Source: Legionellaceae bacterium
Lineage (GTDB): Bacteria > Pseudomonadota > Gammaproteobacteria > Legionellales > Legionellaceae
DNA length: 64,000 nt
NCBI GenBank assembly: GCA_018061965.1
Contig: JAGOTG010000003.1
Location: 62,001 to 126,000, forward strand
Direction of reading: 5' to 3'
This document shows, in pieces, positions 34,664 to 43,629 of this stretch. Made by a program: the position numbers and the translations under genes. Numbering within the stretch: position 1 is the first letter of the stretch; every line of letters begins with the position of its first letter. The notes under the pieces are model-generated. The model had not been told where the DNA came from, made no database searches, and saw only the letters and a program-made list of their open reading frames with translations.

Positions 34664-36533
34664 GGGTGACCTGTATCTCGGCTGGGGTATCAAGCTGTCC
34701 TAATTCCTTTAGGCTAAAATAAGCATTTAGGATTTGACGAGTGACTTGCGACGCAGTGGTATCATGCTCCACAATGACTGCAACCGCAACTTCTGGATCT
34801 TCTACCGGAGCGAAGGCAATAAATAGGGAGTGATCGCGTAATTCCGGTGGGATATTGAGATATTGCTTTTTGTTATCTTGGCTTAAACTAAATACTTGGG
34901 CTGTCCCAGTTTTTCCGGCTACGGAATAGGGTGCATCACGTCCAAAACGGCCTCCTGTGCCTTCTTGACTGGTGATTACGCTGTGCATGGCATCTTTCAC
35001 GATGTCCCAATGCTCAGGATTGCGCAAACTCAATGGATACTCTTCAATGGGTTTAAAATCCAAAATTTGTTGGTCTCTGACCTGCTTTTGTAGGAGATGG
35101 GGGCGAAACCGTCGACCGTCATAAGCTAATGCAGCGGTTGCATTGGCCAGTTGCAAAGGGGTAATCAACATAAATCCTTGCCCGATAGACGTGATCAACG
35201 TATCGCCTGGGTACCAAGGTAATTTTTTGGTTTGGTGTTTCCATTGGGGGGTAGGGAGCAAACCCGAGGATTCCTCATAGAGATCAACATGGGTTAATTG
35301 CCCAAAACCAAAGCGGGACAACATTTTTTCGATGGCCAAAATACCTAATTTATTGCCTAATTGGTAAAAATACGTGTCACAAGAAACGGTAATGGCGCGC
35401 TTAAGATTCATGATGCCGTGGCCAGTACGTTTCCAGTCGCGGTAAGCGTGCTTGACACCCGGTAAACGATACCAACCTGGGTCGTAAATATGATCATGGA
35501 TGGTGGCAACCCCAGACTGTAAGCCAGTGAGGGCGATAAAAGGTTTGATGGTGGAAGCAGGGGGATACAAGCCGCGGACTGCTCGATTGAATAATGGCCG
35601 ATCTTGCACATCAGATAAGCGTTTATAGTCTTCTGAACTGATGCCATTTACAAATAAATTGGGATCAAAACTAGGGGCAGAGACCATGGCCAGGACATCG
35701 CCAGTTTTTACGGAGAGTAAAACAGCAGCGCCACGTTTTCCTACAAGGGCATTATAAGTCGATTCCTGTAAACGTGTGTCAATGGTTAGGTATAATTTAT
35801 CGCCAGTGTGAGGGGCTTGTTTGCTCAAAATACGCAAGGTTTTACCGCTCACATCGGTTTCAATTTGCTGATAACCCACTTGACCATGTAATTGTGATTC
35901 ATAAAATTTTTCAATCCCTGTTTTGCCAATAAAATTGGTCGAGCGATAATTAGTGGGATCGACTTGGCGGAGCTCTTCTTGATTGATACGCCCTACATAC
36001 CCTAATATATGGGCGGTGATTTCCCCTAAGGGATAATGCCGCATAAGAATAGCTTTGACTGTTACGCCTGGAAAACGATACTGGTTGGTAGCAAAAGTAG
36101 CGACTTCTTCCTGACTGAGTTTTAATTTTAACGGGATGGGCATATAAGCAGGATTTTGCTTACGAGACCGCTGAAAGTTTTTAATGTCGTCATGATTGAT
36201 AGAGGGTAACAACGCTTGTAATGCTTGCAGAGTTTCGGAGATAGAATGGATGCGTTCAGGAATGAGCTCTAATACATAGATGGGAATATTTTCTGCTAAG
36301 AGCACGCCATTTCTGTCATAAATGACGCCCCGAGAGGGCGCGATGGGGAGAATGCTCATCTGGTTTTTCAGTGACAAAGTTGCAAAGCGCTTATATTGAA
36401 CAAATTGCAAGTAAGACAGGCGCAAAGTCATAATTAACGACAAAACAATCAGAAAAGCGATCAATAAATGGAGTCTAAATTGAAAAGATTGTAATTCACG
36501 ACTGTGGGAGCGTTGTCCGCGAAATCTATTCAT
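34650..36533 (-). CDS. mrdA: Penicillin-binding protein 2
   Basis: Transpeptidase of the elongation machinery, partner of RodA. One N-terminal membrane anchor (LHLLIAFLIVLSLIMTLRL), then the PBP dimerisation region (SRGVIYDRNGVLLAENIPIY, GYVGRINQEEL). The transpeptidase domain has PPASTIKPF (SxxK), SCD (SxN position) and AGKTGTAQVF (KTG). The 627-aa length matches E. coli PBP2. Lies between rsfS (38 bp upstream) and rodA (overlap), the standard gammaproteobacterial order; no rlmH gene is seen between rsfS and mrdA. Confidence 0.96.
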   Translation of the reverse strand: MNRFRGQRSHSRELQSFQFRLHLLIAFLIVLSLIMTLRLSYLQFVQYKRFATLSLKNQMSILPIAPSRGVIYDRNGVLLAENIPIYVLELIPERIHSISETLQALQALLPSINHDDIKNFQRSRKQNPAYMPIPLKLKLSQEEVATFATNQYRFPGVTVKAILMRHYPLGEITAHILGYVGRINQEELRQVDPTNYRSTNFIGKTGIEKFYESQLHGQVGYQQIETDVSGKTLRILSKQAPHTGDKLYLTIDTRLQESTYNALVGKRGAAVLLSVKTGDVLAMVSAPSFDPNLFVNGISSEDYKRLSDVQDRPLFNRAVRGLYPPASTIKPFIALTGLQSGVATIHDHIYDPGWYRLPGVKHAYRDWKRTGHGIMNLKRAITVSCDTYFYQLGNKLGILAIEKMLSRFGFGQLTHVDLYEESSGLLPTPQWKHQTKKLPWYPGDTLITSIGQGFMLITPLQLANATAALAYDGRRFRPHLLQKQVRDQQILDFKPIEEYPLSLRNPEHWDIVKDAMHSVITSQEGTGGRFGRDAPYSVAGKTGTAQVFSLSQDNKKQYLNIPPELRDHSLFIAFAPVEDPEVAVAVIVEHDTTASQVTRQILNAYFSLKELGQLDTPAEIQVTHEAA

Positions 36534-36571
36534 AATGGCGTAGTGGTGTGTACTTCACACGAATTATAACA

Positions 36572-36892
36572 TTAACCCCATAATTCTTCTAAGCAATAAA
36601 AAGAGCGTGAATCAGGCTGCATAATATGTACGATGCAATCACCAAAATCTACTAAGGCCCAGTCTCCTGCTTCTAATCCAGAATGATTCAAGGGTGGCAA
36701 TCCAATGGACTTCATTTTGACAATAATCGTATCAGCAATCGCTTTCACATGCCGCGAAGCGCGTCCGCCACAGACAATCATATAATCAGTAATCGTGGTT
36801 TGCTTACTAACATCTAGGACAACGATTTCATTGGCTTGAATATCTTCTAAGGCTTGAACTAGGATGGGTAATTGAGGAAATAACTCAGACAT
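36572..36892 (-). CDS. rsfS: Ribosomal silencing factor RsfS
   Basis: Binds ribosomal protein L14 and blocks subunit joining when nutrients are scarce. Family segments are IVVLDVSKQTTITDYMIVCGG, ASRHVKAIAD, GDWALVDFGDCIVHIM and a YCLEELWG end. I use ATG at 36892 (MSELFPQLP); a TTG 12 nt upstream is in frame. About 106 aa. First gene of a three-gene operon with mrdA and rodA, read from a strong promoter just upstream. Confidence 0.94.
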   Translation of the reverse strand: MSELFPQLPILVQALEDIQANEIVVLDVSKQTTITDYMIVCGGRASRHVKAIADTIIVKMKSIGLPPLNHSGLEAGDWALVDFGDCIVHIMQPDSRSFYCLEELWG

Positions 36893-36920
36893 AAATAAAA
36901 TCAACTCTCTTCAAAATTTA

Positions 36921-36949
36921 ATTATACCATATTGATGTCTATATGACAA
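36921..36949 (-). promoter_or_regulatory. Sigma-70 promoter of the rsfS-mrdA-rodA operon
   Basis: On the minus strand TTGTCA (36949-36944) is followed by a 17-nt spacer and a perfect TATAAT (36926-36921). Transcription would begin near 36914, about 20 nt before the rsfS start. Confidence 0.8.
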
Positions 36950-37039
36950 AGGAGGGTAATTGCTATGCAAGCTAACTTGGGTTGGTTTTTAACAATCACG
37001 TAGAAGAGCGTACTAGTGCGCAGTTATTAGAAGCGAATA

Positions 37040-38419
37040 TTAATACTGCAAGCAACCCCATACTGAGCTGCTATTTTCTTCTATCTGCCCCCTAGGAATA
37101 GCCGGAGCTTCTTTGGGTGTATTAAAGAATCTATGGGATAAATGTGCGGTACATCTACTGTGCATCGTATCCCGAATCGTTTCTGGAATAGGTTGGTTAG
37201 GCGATGGTAGTGGCAACATGTCTAGTGAAATAGTCATATTCTGGGGCCCTTTTGTCAATAAGGTTACCAAAGAAAATAAGCTGAACATTCTTAGCCATTG
37301 TCGGGCAACTGATGGCGCCTGCACTGAATTTAATGTTTGTCCAGAGTTCAATGCCTGTCCAATATAAGCCTGTATGATGAACATCATGATGATTACGTAT
37401 GTTGTAATCAGTCCAGCTTCAAAAGATTGTTGAAACACAGCAAGGCATTGTTTACCTATCGTATATATATAATAGGCAAAAAAAGCCCATGCAATATAAG
37501 GCAGCAAGGCAGTCAGTTTTGCAAGCATGGTGGTAAAGAACGCACCATATAAAACAGCCAGAGTGGTCGCTGACAACAATAAACTAATGCTTTGAGGTGA
37601 CCAGCGGCTATAAGTACATAAAGGCCTAATGATTTGATTAGTAGGACATGCAAGCATCTCTAGAATTTGAGCAATTTTAGGCAATTGCACCATAAGAATT
37701 GCCAAAGGATGACGGAGGAGGAAGAAAAATCCAATGCGTAAGGAAGGATGATAACTAAGAATAAAGTCGAATGATGTCGTGAGTATTAAAATAAGGCTAT
37801 TAATGAGCGCTACCAAGAGTTTAATTGGAGAGAATAGCTTATCTTTGGCTAAAATCGACCTGAGTTCTCCTGTTGCCAAAGCATGTCGATATTGAAAATC
37901 ATCTAAACCTTCTATCCCAAAGATACGGATCATCTGTAAACGCCACAGTTCAATAATCCGCGCTTGCAAGGTTTTCTTTTGTTGCAAGTACAAATACTGC
38001 GCAAAAAAATCATCAAAACTGTTTTGGGTGATTTCTAAAGCTTGCGCTAGGTTTAGGAAATTAGCATGCAGGCGAGCAAAATTCTGTTTTTCTAGTTCAG
38101 TCGATAATTTGGAAAATTCAGCCAATAAATCCTGATAGGCTTTTTTTATCTGCTCTCGTTGAGCAAAATCATGGGTTGTATGGTTAACCGTTACGGTTTG
38201 TTGTTCCAGATAGTTGTTAATAGGGTGCGAGCTTCCATAATTTGATATCAGAAGATGATAATAATGAGTGTAAGTATGAGCTTCGGATTCATCTTTTGCT
38301 TGTATACACAAAGTCATCCATTGTGAGCGAATTTTTTGTATTTTTTCTTCTTCTGATAAGCCCTCTAAATCACTTGGTTTTAACTTTAGTTGTTCAAGAT
38401 CATTGCTAGAATAATACAT
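37040..38419 (-). CDS. Unrecognised multi-span membrane protein, 459 aa
   Basis: No family recognised. The soluble N-terminal ~195 residues are helical, with a probable coiled coil around 85-120 (KKAYQDLLAEFSKLSTELEK). Five or six membrane segments follow (about 200-220, 228-248, 277-297, 303-322, 336-354, perhaps 375-390). The tail of ~70 residues is soluble and Pro/Ser-rich. It includes a small tandem duplication, ALNSGQTLNSVQ. It diverges from the kinase-like gene at 38580 across 160 bp. No signal peptide; function unknown. Confidence 0.72.
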   Translation of the reverse strand: MYYSSNDLEQLKLKPSDLEGLSEEEKIQKIRSQWMTLCIQAKDESEAHTYTHYYHLLISNYGSSHPINNYLEQQTVTVNHTTHDFAQREQIKKAYQDLLAEFSKLSTELEKQNFARLHANFLNLAQALEITQNSFDDFFAQYLYLQQKKTLQARIIELWRLQMIRIFGIEGLDDFQYRHALATGELRSILAKDKLFSPIKLLVALINSLILILTTSFDFILSYHPSLRIGFFFLLRHPLAILMVQLPKIAQILEMLACPTNQIIRPLCTYSRWSPQSISLLLSATTLAVLYGAFFTTMLAKLTALLPYIAWAFFAYYIYTIGKQCLAVFQQSFEAGLITTYVIIMMFIIQAYIGQALNSGQTLNSVQAPSVARQWLRMFSLFSLVTLLTKGPQNMTISLDMLPLPSPNQPIPETIRDTMHSRCTAHLSHRFFNTPKEAPAIPRGQIEENSSSVWGCLQY

Positions 38420-38579
38420 ATACCTAATCCGAAAATGCTCGTTAAAGATACTGAATAAAATCCGAGTATATCACTAACCGCTGATTTGTGTAAAATAAAG
38501 TCACTTTTACCTGGGATCCTTGCAATCAAGCCAATGTCATCTAATCTTATCAATAGAAGATAATTTCGGATAATACCCA

Positions 38580-40025
38580 ATGAAATGGAGACAATTAGGG
38601 GAGGGTTCCTATAACATCGCTTTTCGAAGCGATGACGGTAACTCGGTTTTTAAAGTGGCGCTGGATGATTCTCCTTCTGATCTGCCCGAGCGTTCGGTGC
38701 GTGTATGGAATTTAGTGAATGCCCATATTCAACCTCCTGCTAGACTGTCTCGTCAGAAAATAAAGTACCAGAATGCCAAAGGGAAATGGGTTATGGAATG
38801 GAGGTCAGGTTGGATTTGTCCTTATATCCCTGGGCGACAAGCAACGGATGAAGAAATTCGCATGGCACTATTGGACACATTCAATCGAACTGGACGGATT
38901 GTTGCGGATGCCACGGCTTCTAATAATTTCTTGACGATGAGAGATGGAAAGACTGTTTGTATAGATATAGGTCATGCCCTGGAAATGGATCGGCGTGAAA
39001 CGGCCTCTTTAATTGGACTTGGTCAGCGCAAGCCTAGTTTTACCAGTTTAGATACATGGGACGAAGCTTACGATACCAAAAAAGGCAAAAAGTGGTTAAA
39101 AGAGCATAAAACCTTTTCTCCCAAAGCGATTAAAACGGTAGAGGCGTTATTGTTCATTAAAAAATATCGGCCAGATATTACCAATGTTAGTTTCCTAAAA
39201 AAATCTCCTAAAAGTATTAAATTACTGGCGGATGCGCATACAAAAGGAACGGAATCTCTGGTGAACCAAGGTCTGGCGCTGTTGGCTGAAAAGCGCAGTC
39301 CTGATCTCGAAAATACCAAACAGAAATGCAGAGACATTTTTTTGGAATATTTGGAGCGTATTGGCACAATTGATGAACACGAAAGATTTATCCCTCATCC
39401 TTCTCGGCATCACTATGATACTGAATATGTACAGCGTACGATGGATTTAATGCGACGAATCAATACTGCGCGGACTTGTGAGGAATGCCATGCTATTGTT
39501 GAAGAATATCTGGCCACACTGCCTCCAATAGATATGTCCGACATAGAAGCCAAGATGAAGAAATCTGAGCTAGATGATGAATGGAGGGATACAGTAGAGA
39601 CATTAGTGGAGGAGGTTGGGGCTCTTAACGTATTAGAAGATATGAAAAATAGATGCCGCATTATTCTTAGTGGGTATTTATTATCTTTTGGTGTGGAAGG
39701 TTGTGCTGAAAATACGTTGCCAGAGGATAATGAACCAAGCCAGACCACCACTCATTATAAAACACAAATGGTGCAGACCAGATCAAAAGAGCAAATTGAC
39801 CAACTCTTTAGGGTATTAAACCATGCGACGACATTTGAAGACATGCTCGTTTCTTTGGATAGTTTTGCTCAGGGATTACCCTCTCCTCCAAGTCATGAAA
39901 TGAGGGGAAGCCATTCACTCACGGGCCCTGAAGCGCTGTTGGTGAGTGTTAATTACTGCCGAATGATGGTGCAGAGCGCGATACGAGCAGCGCAAATCGC
40001 TCCTGATTCAGCACCAGAAATTTGA
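38580..40025 (+). CDS. Protein with a kinase-like N-terminal fold, 481 aa
   Basis: Residues 6-15 (LGEGSYNIAF) look like a glycine-rich ATP loop and VFKV places a lysine at 25. A catalytic-loop-like VADATASNN (D110, N115/N116) and a metal-site VCIDIG (D129) follow at the right order, though spacing is short, as in small or atypical kinases. The HxD histidine is absent. The rest (~330 residues) is helical and charged, with two sections of similar layout (an RCxxIFLEYL/RCRIILSGYL-type helix, near 255 and 360). No membrane segment or leader. A eukaryote-like or aminoglycoside-kinase-like phosphotransferase is the best guess; substrate unknown. A palindromic element begins at its stop codon. Confidence 0.75.
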   Translation: MKWRQLGEGSYNIAFRSDDGNSVFKVALDDSPSDLPERSVRVWNLVNAHIQPPARLSRQKIKYQNAKGKWVMEWRSGWICPYIPGRQATDEEIRMALLDTFNRTGRIVADATASNNFLTMRDGKTVCIDIGHALEMDRRETASLIGLGQRKPSFTSLDTWDEAYDTKKGKKWLKEHKTFSPKAIKTVEALLFIKKYRPDITNVSFLKKSPKSIKLLADAHTKGTESLVNQGLALLAEKRSPDLENTKQKCRDIFLEYLERIGTIDEHERFIPHPSRHHYDTEYVQRTMDLMRRINTARTCEECHAIVEEYLATLPPIDMSDIEAKMKKSELDDEWRDTVETLVEEVGALNVLEDMKNRCRIILSGYLLSFGVEGCAENTLPEDNEPSQTTTHYKTQMVQTRSKEQIDQLFRVLNHATTFEDMLVSLDSFAQGLPSPPSHEMRGSHSLTGPEALLVSVNYCRMMVQSAIRAAQIAPDSAPEI

Positions 40026-40149
40026 ACAGGACTTATGCAAAACCCCGATCTCTTCGTTGGATTGAGTATTTAATTCGGTCATTTTTTATTTAAACGCCCT
40101 CATTAAAGACTAAGTCCGCATCGACCTCGTGATTTTGCGTAAGCCTTGT
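40026..40149. repeat. Palindromic repeat family A, copy 2 (124 bp)
   Basis: Begins ACAGGACTTATGCAAAAC and ends GATTTTGCGTAAGCCTTGT. Interior arms GGATTGAGTATTTAATTCGG and CATTAAAGACTAAGTCC fold on each other. It nearly fills the gap between two convergent unknown genes and is very close in sequence to the copy at 58323. Confidence 0.88.
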
Positions 40150-40165
40150 TCTGATGAAAACCGCT

Positions 40166-41950
40166 TCAGCAAAATCTAGGACTACGTGCCTGACATGCCC
40201 GTTTTTTTGCAAGTTTGCGGGCTAAGGCGCGTTTCTTGCGTTTTAATCCTTTGCTTGCGGCTGGTGAATGCATGGGCATGAATCCAGTAAATGGCAGTGG
40301 TGTCAGCCCCAAGTTTGGTGTTTCAAAGGGAGCGTGGCTGGTAAGGGTATCGACTGGTTTTCTAGTCGAGGAGGTTGCTACCATATTATAAAGGGTGGGC
40401 ACTTTATTGAAGGTGGATTTAGGCGTAAACAGGCGATTTCGATTCATGGGGTTGGCCCGAAACATTTGAGGTAAAGTAGATTGGAACTTTGGTGTGTTGA
40501 GCAATGTCAACGTCTTGGATTTTGTAGCTTGTGCTTTATTTCTATTTTGATAGGCAAGTTGCTGACCTTGGTTATAAATAATATAGCCCAGAAAAATTTC
40601 TTGCAGCAGCTTTAAACGGATGGCTTGGGTTTGTTGATTAAAGAAAGCAATCAATGCGGTAATATTAGCAGTGTCAATGGCAGCAATATCGATATTGACC
40701 ATAGGTTTGAATACACCAGTTGTCAGCGTAGAGGTGGAGCGATGTGAATATCCTAAGGCGACCAATTGCATGGCGCTAGCTCTGATTCGTCCAGCATGGC
40801 GTGATTTTTGAGTCAAAGCCATCGTTTGCAAAGGTTGAAATAAAAGTGACAAAATCAGTGGTTCTAATACTTCAAACTGAGGATTGTCTTGATACCATTC
40901 CAGAAAACCAATGCTATCTTTATCACGAAATTGCGCGAGGCATTGTTGGGCAAAAGAAACGATTTTTGCCATATTGAGATCATGACTTGGGTTGTCAGAC
41001 TCCAATACTGTCAGCATGTACTCAGCCAATGAAGACATAAAAACATGTTGATTGACCCGACTATCTTGATAACGCTGCTGCGAAAAGTAGGGCTTAAAGG
41101 CATTGCTTTGTAAGAACTTCTCTATCACCATAGATTCTGAATGATGCGCGTTTAACTCTGTAAGAATTGAAAAATCGGGATGTTGCTCGTGCCAGGTGAC
41201 GACATCATAAAATGCATTTTGAGAGTTTTTATAAATCATAATAGCTAATACTGTTGCGTTAATTTGCAGCATAAATGGTTTGTTTGTTTCAGCAACCAAT
41301 ACCATGTCAGTATGGTTTGTGAGGTTTTTTAATAGAAAAAACAATTCCAAACAATCCATATTCCGAGTTTTGCCTGCAATGATGCAATCACTGAGATGCA
41401 AATGATCGGCAATTAACTGAATAATTTGTGCCATGATGGATTTATGCGGAATGTTGAAAACAGATTTCAACCATTTGGCTGCATCTTTCACTGTTCGAAG
41501 CGGATTAGCGTCCCATTCCAACATGATGCTTATGACAGTACGCATAAACTGTTCAGCAAGGCTATCGCCTGCATATATGTTTAGGTTATCCATAATATGA
41601 AAAATGGATTGATGTAGTTTAGACTCAAGGGGTTGTAAGGTTTGTAATTCGCTCAATATCCCTTGCTTGCCATCCCCCTGTAAAAAATCTTGAATTATTT
41701 GAACGGCGTTGTGAGGGATTTTGAGTTGATTGGTCAAAGCCTGAACTGTCCTATGAATCATGTCAGCATTCGGTTGAACTTGGATATGTTGTAATTTCGT
41801 AATCAAATCCGCTAAGCCAAAAGGGTTGGCTTTATTGATTGAATGCAAAAAGCCCAAAGTTGATTCATTGAGTGCGCCATCAACGCAGAGATAAAAACGC
41901 TTAACCAGATCCTCTGGTTTATTAATTGGTAATGTGTCTAGTGATAACAC
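40166..41950 (-). CDS. Unrecognised 594-aa protein with a highly basic C-terminus
   Basis: No family recognised. Most of the protein is predicted helical from its composition, with repeated Leu/Ile-rich helices suggestive of an alpha-solenoid (for example HQSIFHIMDNLNIYAGDSL). It has no membrane segment or leader. The last ~110 residues are Pro/Thr/Met-rich and end in a strongly basic cluster, KRKKRALARKLAKKR (about 570-584), resembling a nuclear-localisation or nucleic-acid-binding signal. It is isolated, 16 bp from a family A palindrome and 240 bp from the POT gene. Confidence 0.72.
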   Translation of the reverse strand: MLSLDTLPINKPEDLVKRFYLCVDGALNESTLGFLHSINKANPFGLADLITKLQHIQVQPNADMIHRTVQALTNQLKIPHNAVQIIQDFLQGDGKQGILSELQTLQPLESKLHQSIFHIMDNLNIYAGDSLAEQFMRTVISIMLEWDANPLRTVKDAAKWLKSVFNIPHKSIMAQIIQLIADHLHLSDCIIAGKTRNMDCLELFFLLKNLTNHTDMVLVAETNKPFMLQINATVLAIMIYKNSQNAFYDVVTWHEQHPDFSILTELNAHHSESMVIEKFLQSNAFKPYFSQQRYQDSRVNQHVFMSSLAEYMLTVLESDNPSHDLNMAKIVSFAQQCLAQFRDKDSIGFLEWYQDNPQFEVLEPLILSLLFQPLQTMALTQKSRHAGRIRASAMQLVALGYSHRSTSTLTTGVFKPMVNIDIAAIDTANITALIAFFNQQTQAIRLKLLQEIFLGYIIYNQGQQLAYQNRNKAQATKSKTLTLLNTPKFQSTLPQMFRANPMNRNRLFTPKSTFNKVPTLYNMVATSSTRKPVDTLTSHAPFETPNLGLTPLPFTGFMPMHSPAASKGLKRKKRALARKLAKKRACQARSPRFC

Positions 41951-42190
41951 GACTATATCCTTATATTACCGTCTTGTCCTGTAAAAGAAAATTTAGACCA
42001 TAATTGGCCATAGTCAAGTTTATGCAGAAAAATAAAGGGGTTATTGTGTTTTAATAGAATTTATTTAATCCATAATGATTTGTTTGTATTCTTTTTGAGC
42101 CCAATTTGAGTTTTAGCCCTATACACATGACATAAGTTCTGGCATACTGCGGCCTCGTTTTGTGCTAAAAAGTATTATTGAAGGATTTTT

Positions 42191-43621
42191 ATGCACACTC
42201 TTGCTAACCAACATCCTAAAACACTACGAATCTTTTTCGCTACCGAAATGTGGGAGCGTTATGGGTTTTATGTTGTCCAAACACTTTTGGCGCTTTATCT
42301 TGCCTTACATTTTGCTTGGCCGGATAAGGACGTTTATGAGCTAGTAGGGTCTTTTACAGCGCTGACGTATTTGTCTCCTGTACTGGGCGGATGGATAGCT
42401 GATCATTTGATTGGGCAAAAGCGGGCGATCCTTTTGGGTGCTCTGATTCTGTTGTTTAGCTACTTTTTTCTAAGTTTGAGTAATTCGAATAGTACTTTAT
42501 GTTCTTGTTTGGCAGGGATAGTAGTTGGGACTGGTTTGCTCAAACCGAATATTTCTTCTTTACTAGGTAACGAATATCCTGAAGGTGCGCCTAACCGTGA
42601 AAGTGGTTTTACCATTTTCTATATGGGATTAACCACCGGCATTATTTTTGGCACAACACTCCCAAGTTATTTGAATGAGCATTATGGCTGGTCCACTGCT
42701 TTCTTATCTGCTTCTTTGGGCATGATCATTGCAGGCGCTGTGTTTATGTATGGCATACGTGTGTATCGGATTCAAGATTATCGTGGCTATCAGTTTTCTT
42801 ACCAAAAAATTGCGCTGGCTCTGATGTTGTTACTGGGGCTTTGGAAACTATCTTTATATATCCTGAATTACTCAATTTTGGCGGATTTGGTCTTTATATT
42901 GGTTGTGTTTCTCTCAGTTTTTTATATCATTTATAGTGTTAAGCATGAATCAGACATTCAGGCTAAGCAAACCATTGTGATTGGTTTACTATGCTTGATT
43001 TCCGTGTTTTTTTGGGCTTTTTACTTTCAAATGTTCATGTCGTTGACGCTGTTTATTATGCGAGTTGTGAACCCAACTGTATTTGGTTTTGCTTTTCCTC
43101 CTCCTTACTATGTGGGGATTCAAAGTGTTGGTATGATTCTCTTAGGCTTGTTTTTGGCACGCGGGAAACGGCCTTTGTCACAACAACAACAGGTTATTCG
43201 TACTGGAAATAAATTTTTAACCTCCATGCTGTGTATGACCATAGCGTACGGATTGATCACCATCATATGTCATTTTAATTTTCCATATGGATTATTGTCT
43301 CCTTTGTATTTGATCCCAGCTTACTTGGTGATTTCTCTAGCAGAAATGTTGTTATCGCCGGTGGGTTTGTCTGCCGTAACCGTTTTGGCTTCGCGCAAAA
43401 GAGTCAGTACGATGATGGGGATATTTTTTGTATCATTAGGGGTAGGTGCTTTTTTATCTGGAAAATTAGCAAAATTGACGGCAGTACCCATCGACATAAC
43501 TTCAATTAGCCAATTAAAAATGCATTATGCTTCGTCGTTTTTATCCCTACTGTTTATATTGGTAGGGGCCACGTTGTTTTGTATCATTTTAAATGCAATC
43601 ATTAAGAAATTAATGTCTTAG
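42191..43621 (+). CDS. Proton-dependent oligopeptide transporter (POT/PTR family)
   Basis: Inner-membrane symporter for di- and tripeptides. The family ExxER-type proton motif is in FFATEMWERYGFY, followed by PVLGGWIADHLIGQKRAILLGA and GTGLLKPNISSLLG (PTR2 signature). About twelve or more hydrophobic segments; the 476-aa length is typical. GAAGGA lies 5 nt before the ATG. It probably supplies peptides as carbon and nitrogen source. dnaB follows after 8 bp, so the two could be co-transcribed. Confidence 0.93.
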   Translation: MHTLANQHPKTLRIFFATEMWERYGFYVVQTLLALYLALHFAWPDKDVYELVGSFTALTYLSPVLGGWIADHLIGQKRAILLGALILLFSYFFLSLSNSNSTLCSCLAGIVVGTGLLKPNISSLLGNEYPEGAPNRESGFTIFYMGLTTGIIFGTTLPSYLNEHYGWSTAFLSASLGMIIAGAVFMYGIRVYRIQDYRGYQFSYQKIALALMLLLGLWKLSLYILNYSILADLVFILVVFLSVFYIIYSVKHESDIQAKQTIVIGLLCLISVFFWAFYFQMFMSLTLFIMRVVNPTVFGFAFPPPYYVGIQSVGMILLGLFLARGKRPLSQQQQVIRTGNKFLTSMLCMTIAYGLITIICHFNFPYGLLSPLYLIPAYLVISLAEMLLSPVGLSAVTVLASRKRVSTMMGIFFVSLGVGAFLSGKLAKLTAVPIDITSISQLKMHYASSFLSLLFILVGATLFCIILNAIIKKLMS

Positions 43622-43629
43622 AGCCGCTT

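Noticed and set aside
40268..40474. Plus-strand 68-codon frame opposite the 594-aa gene
   Set aside because: It is antisense shadow coding with no start signal.
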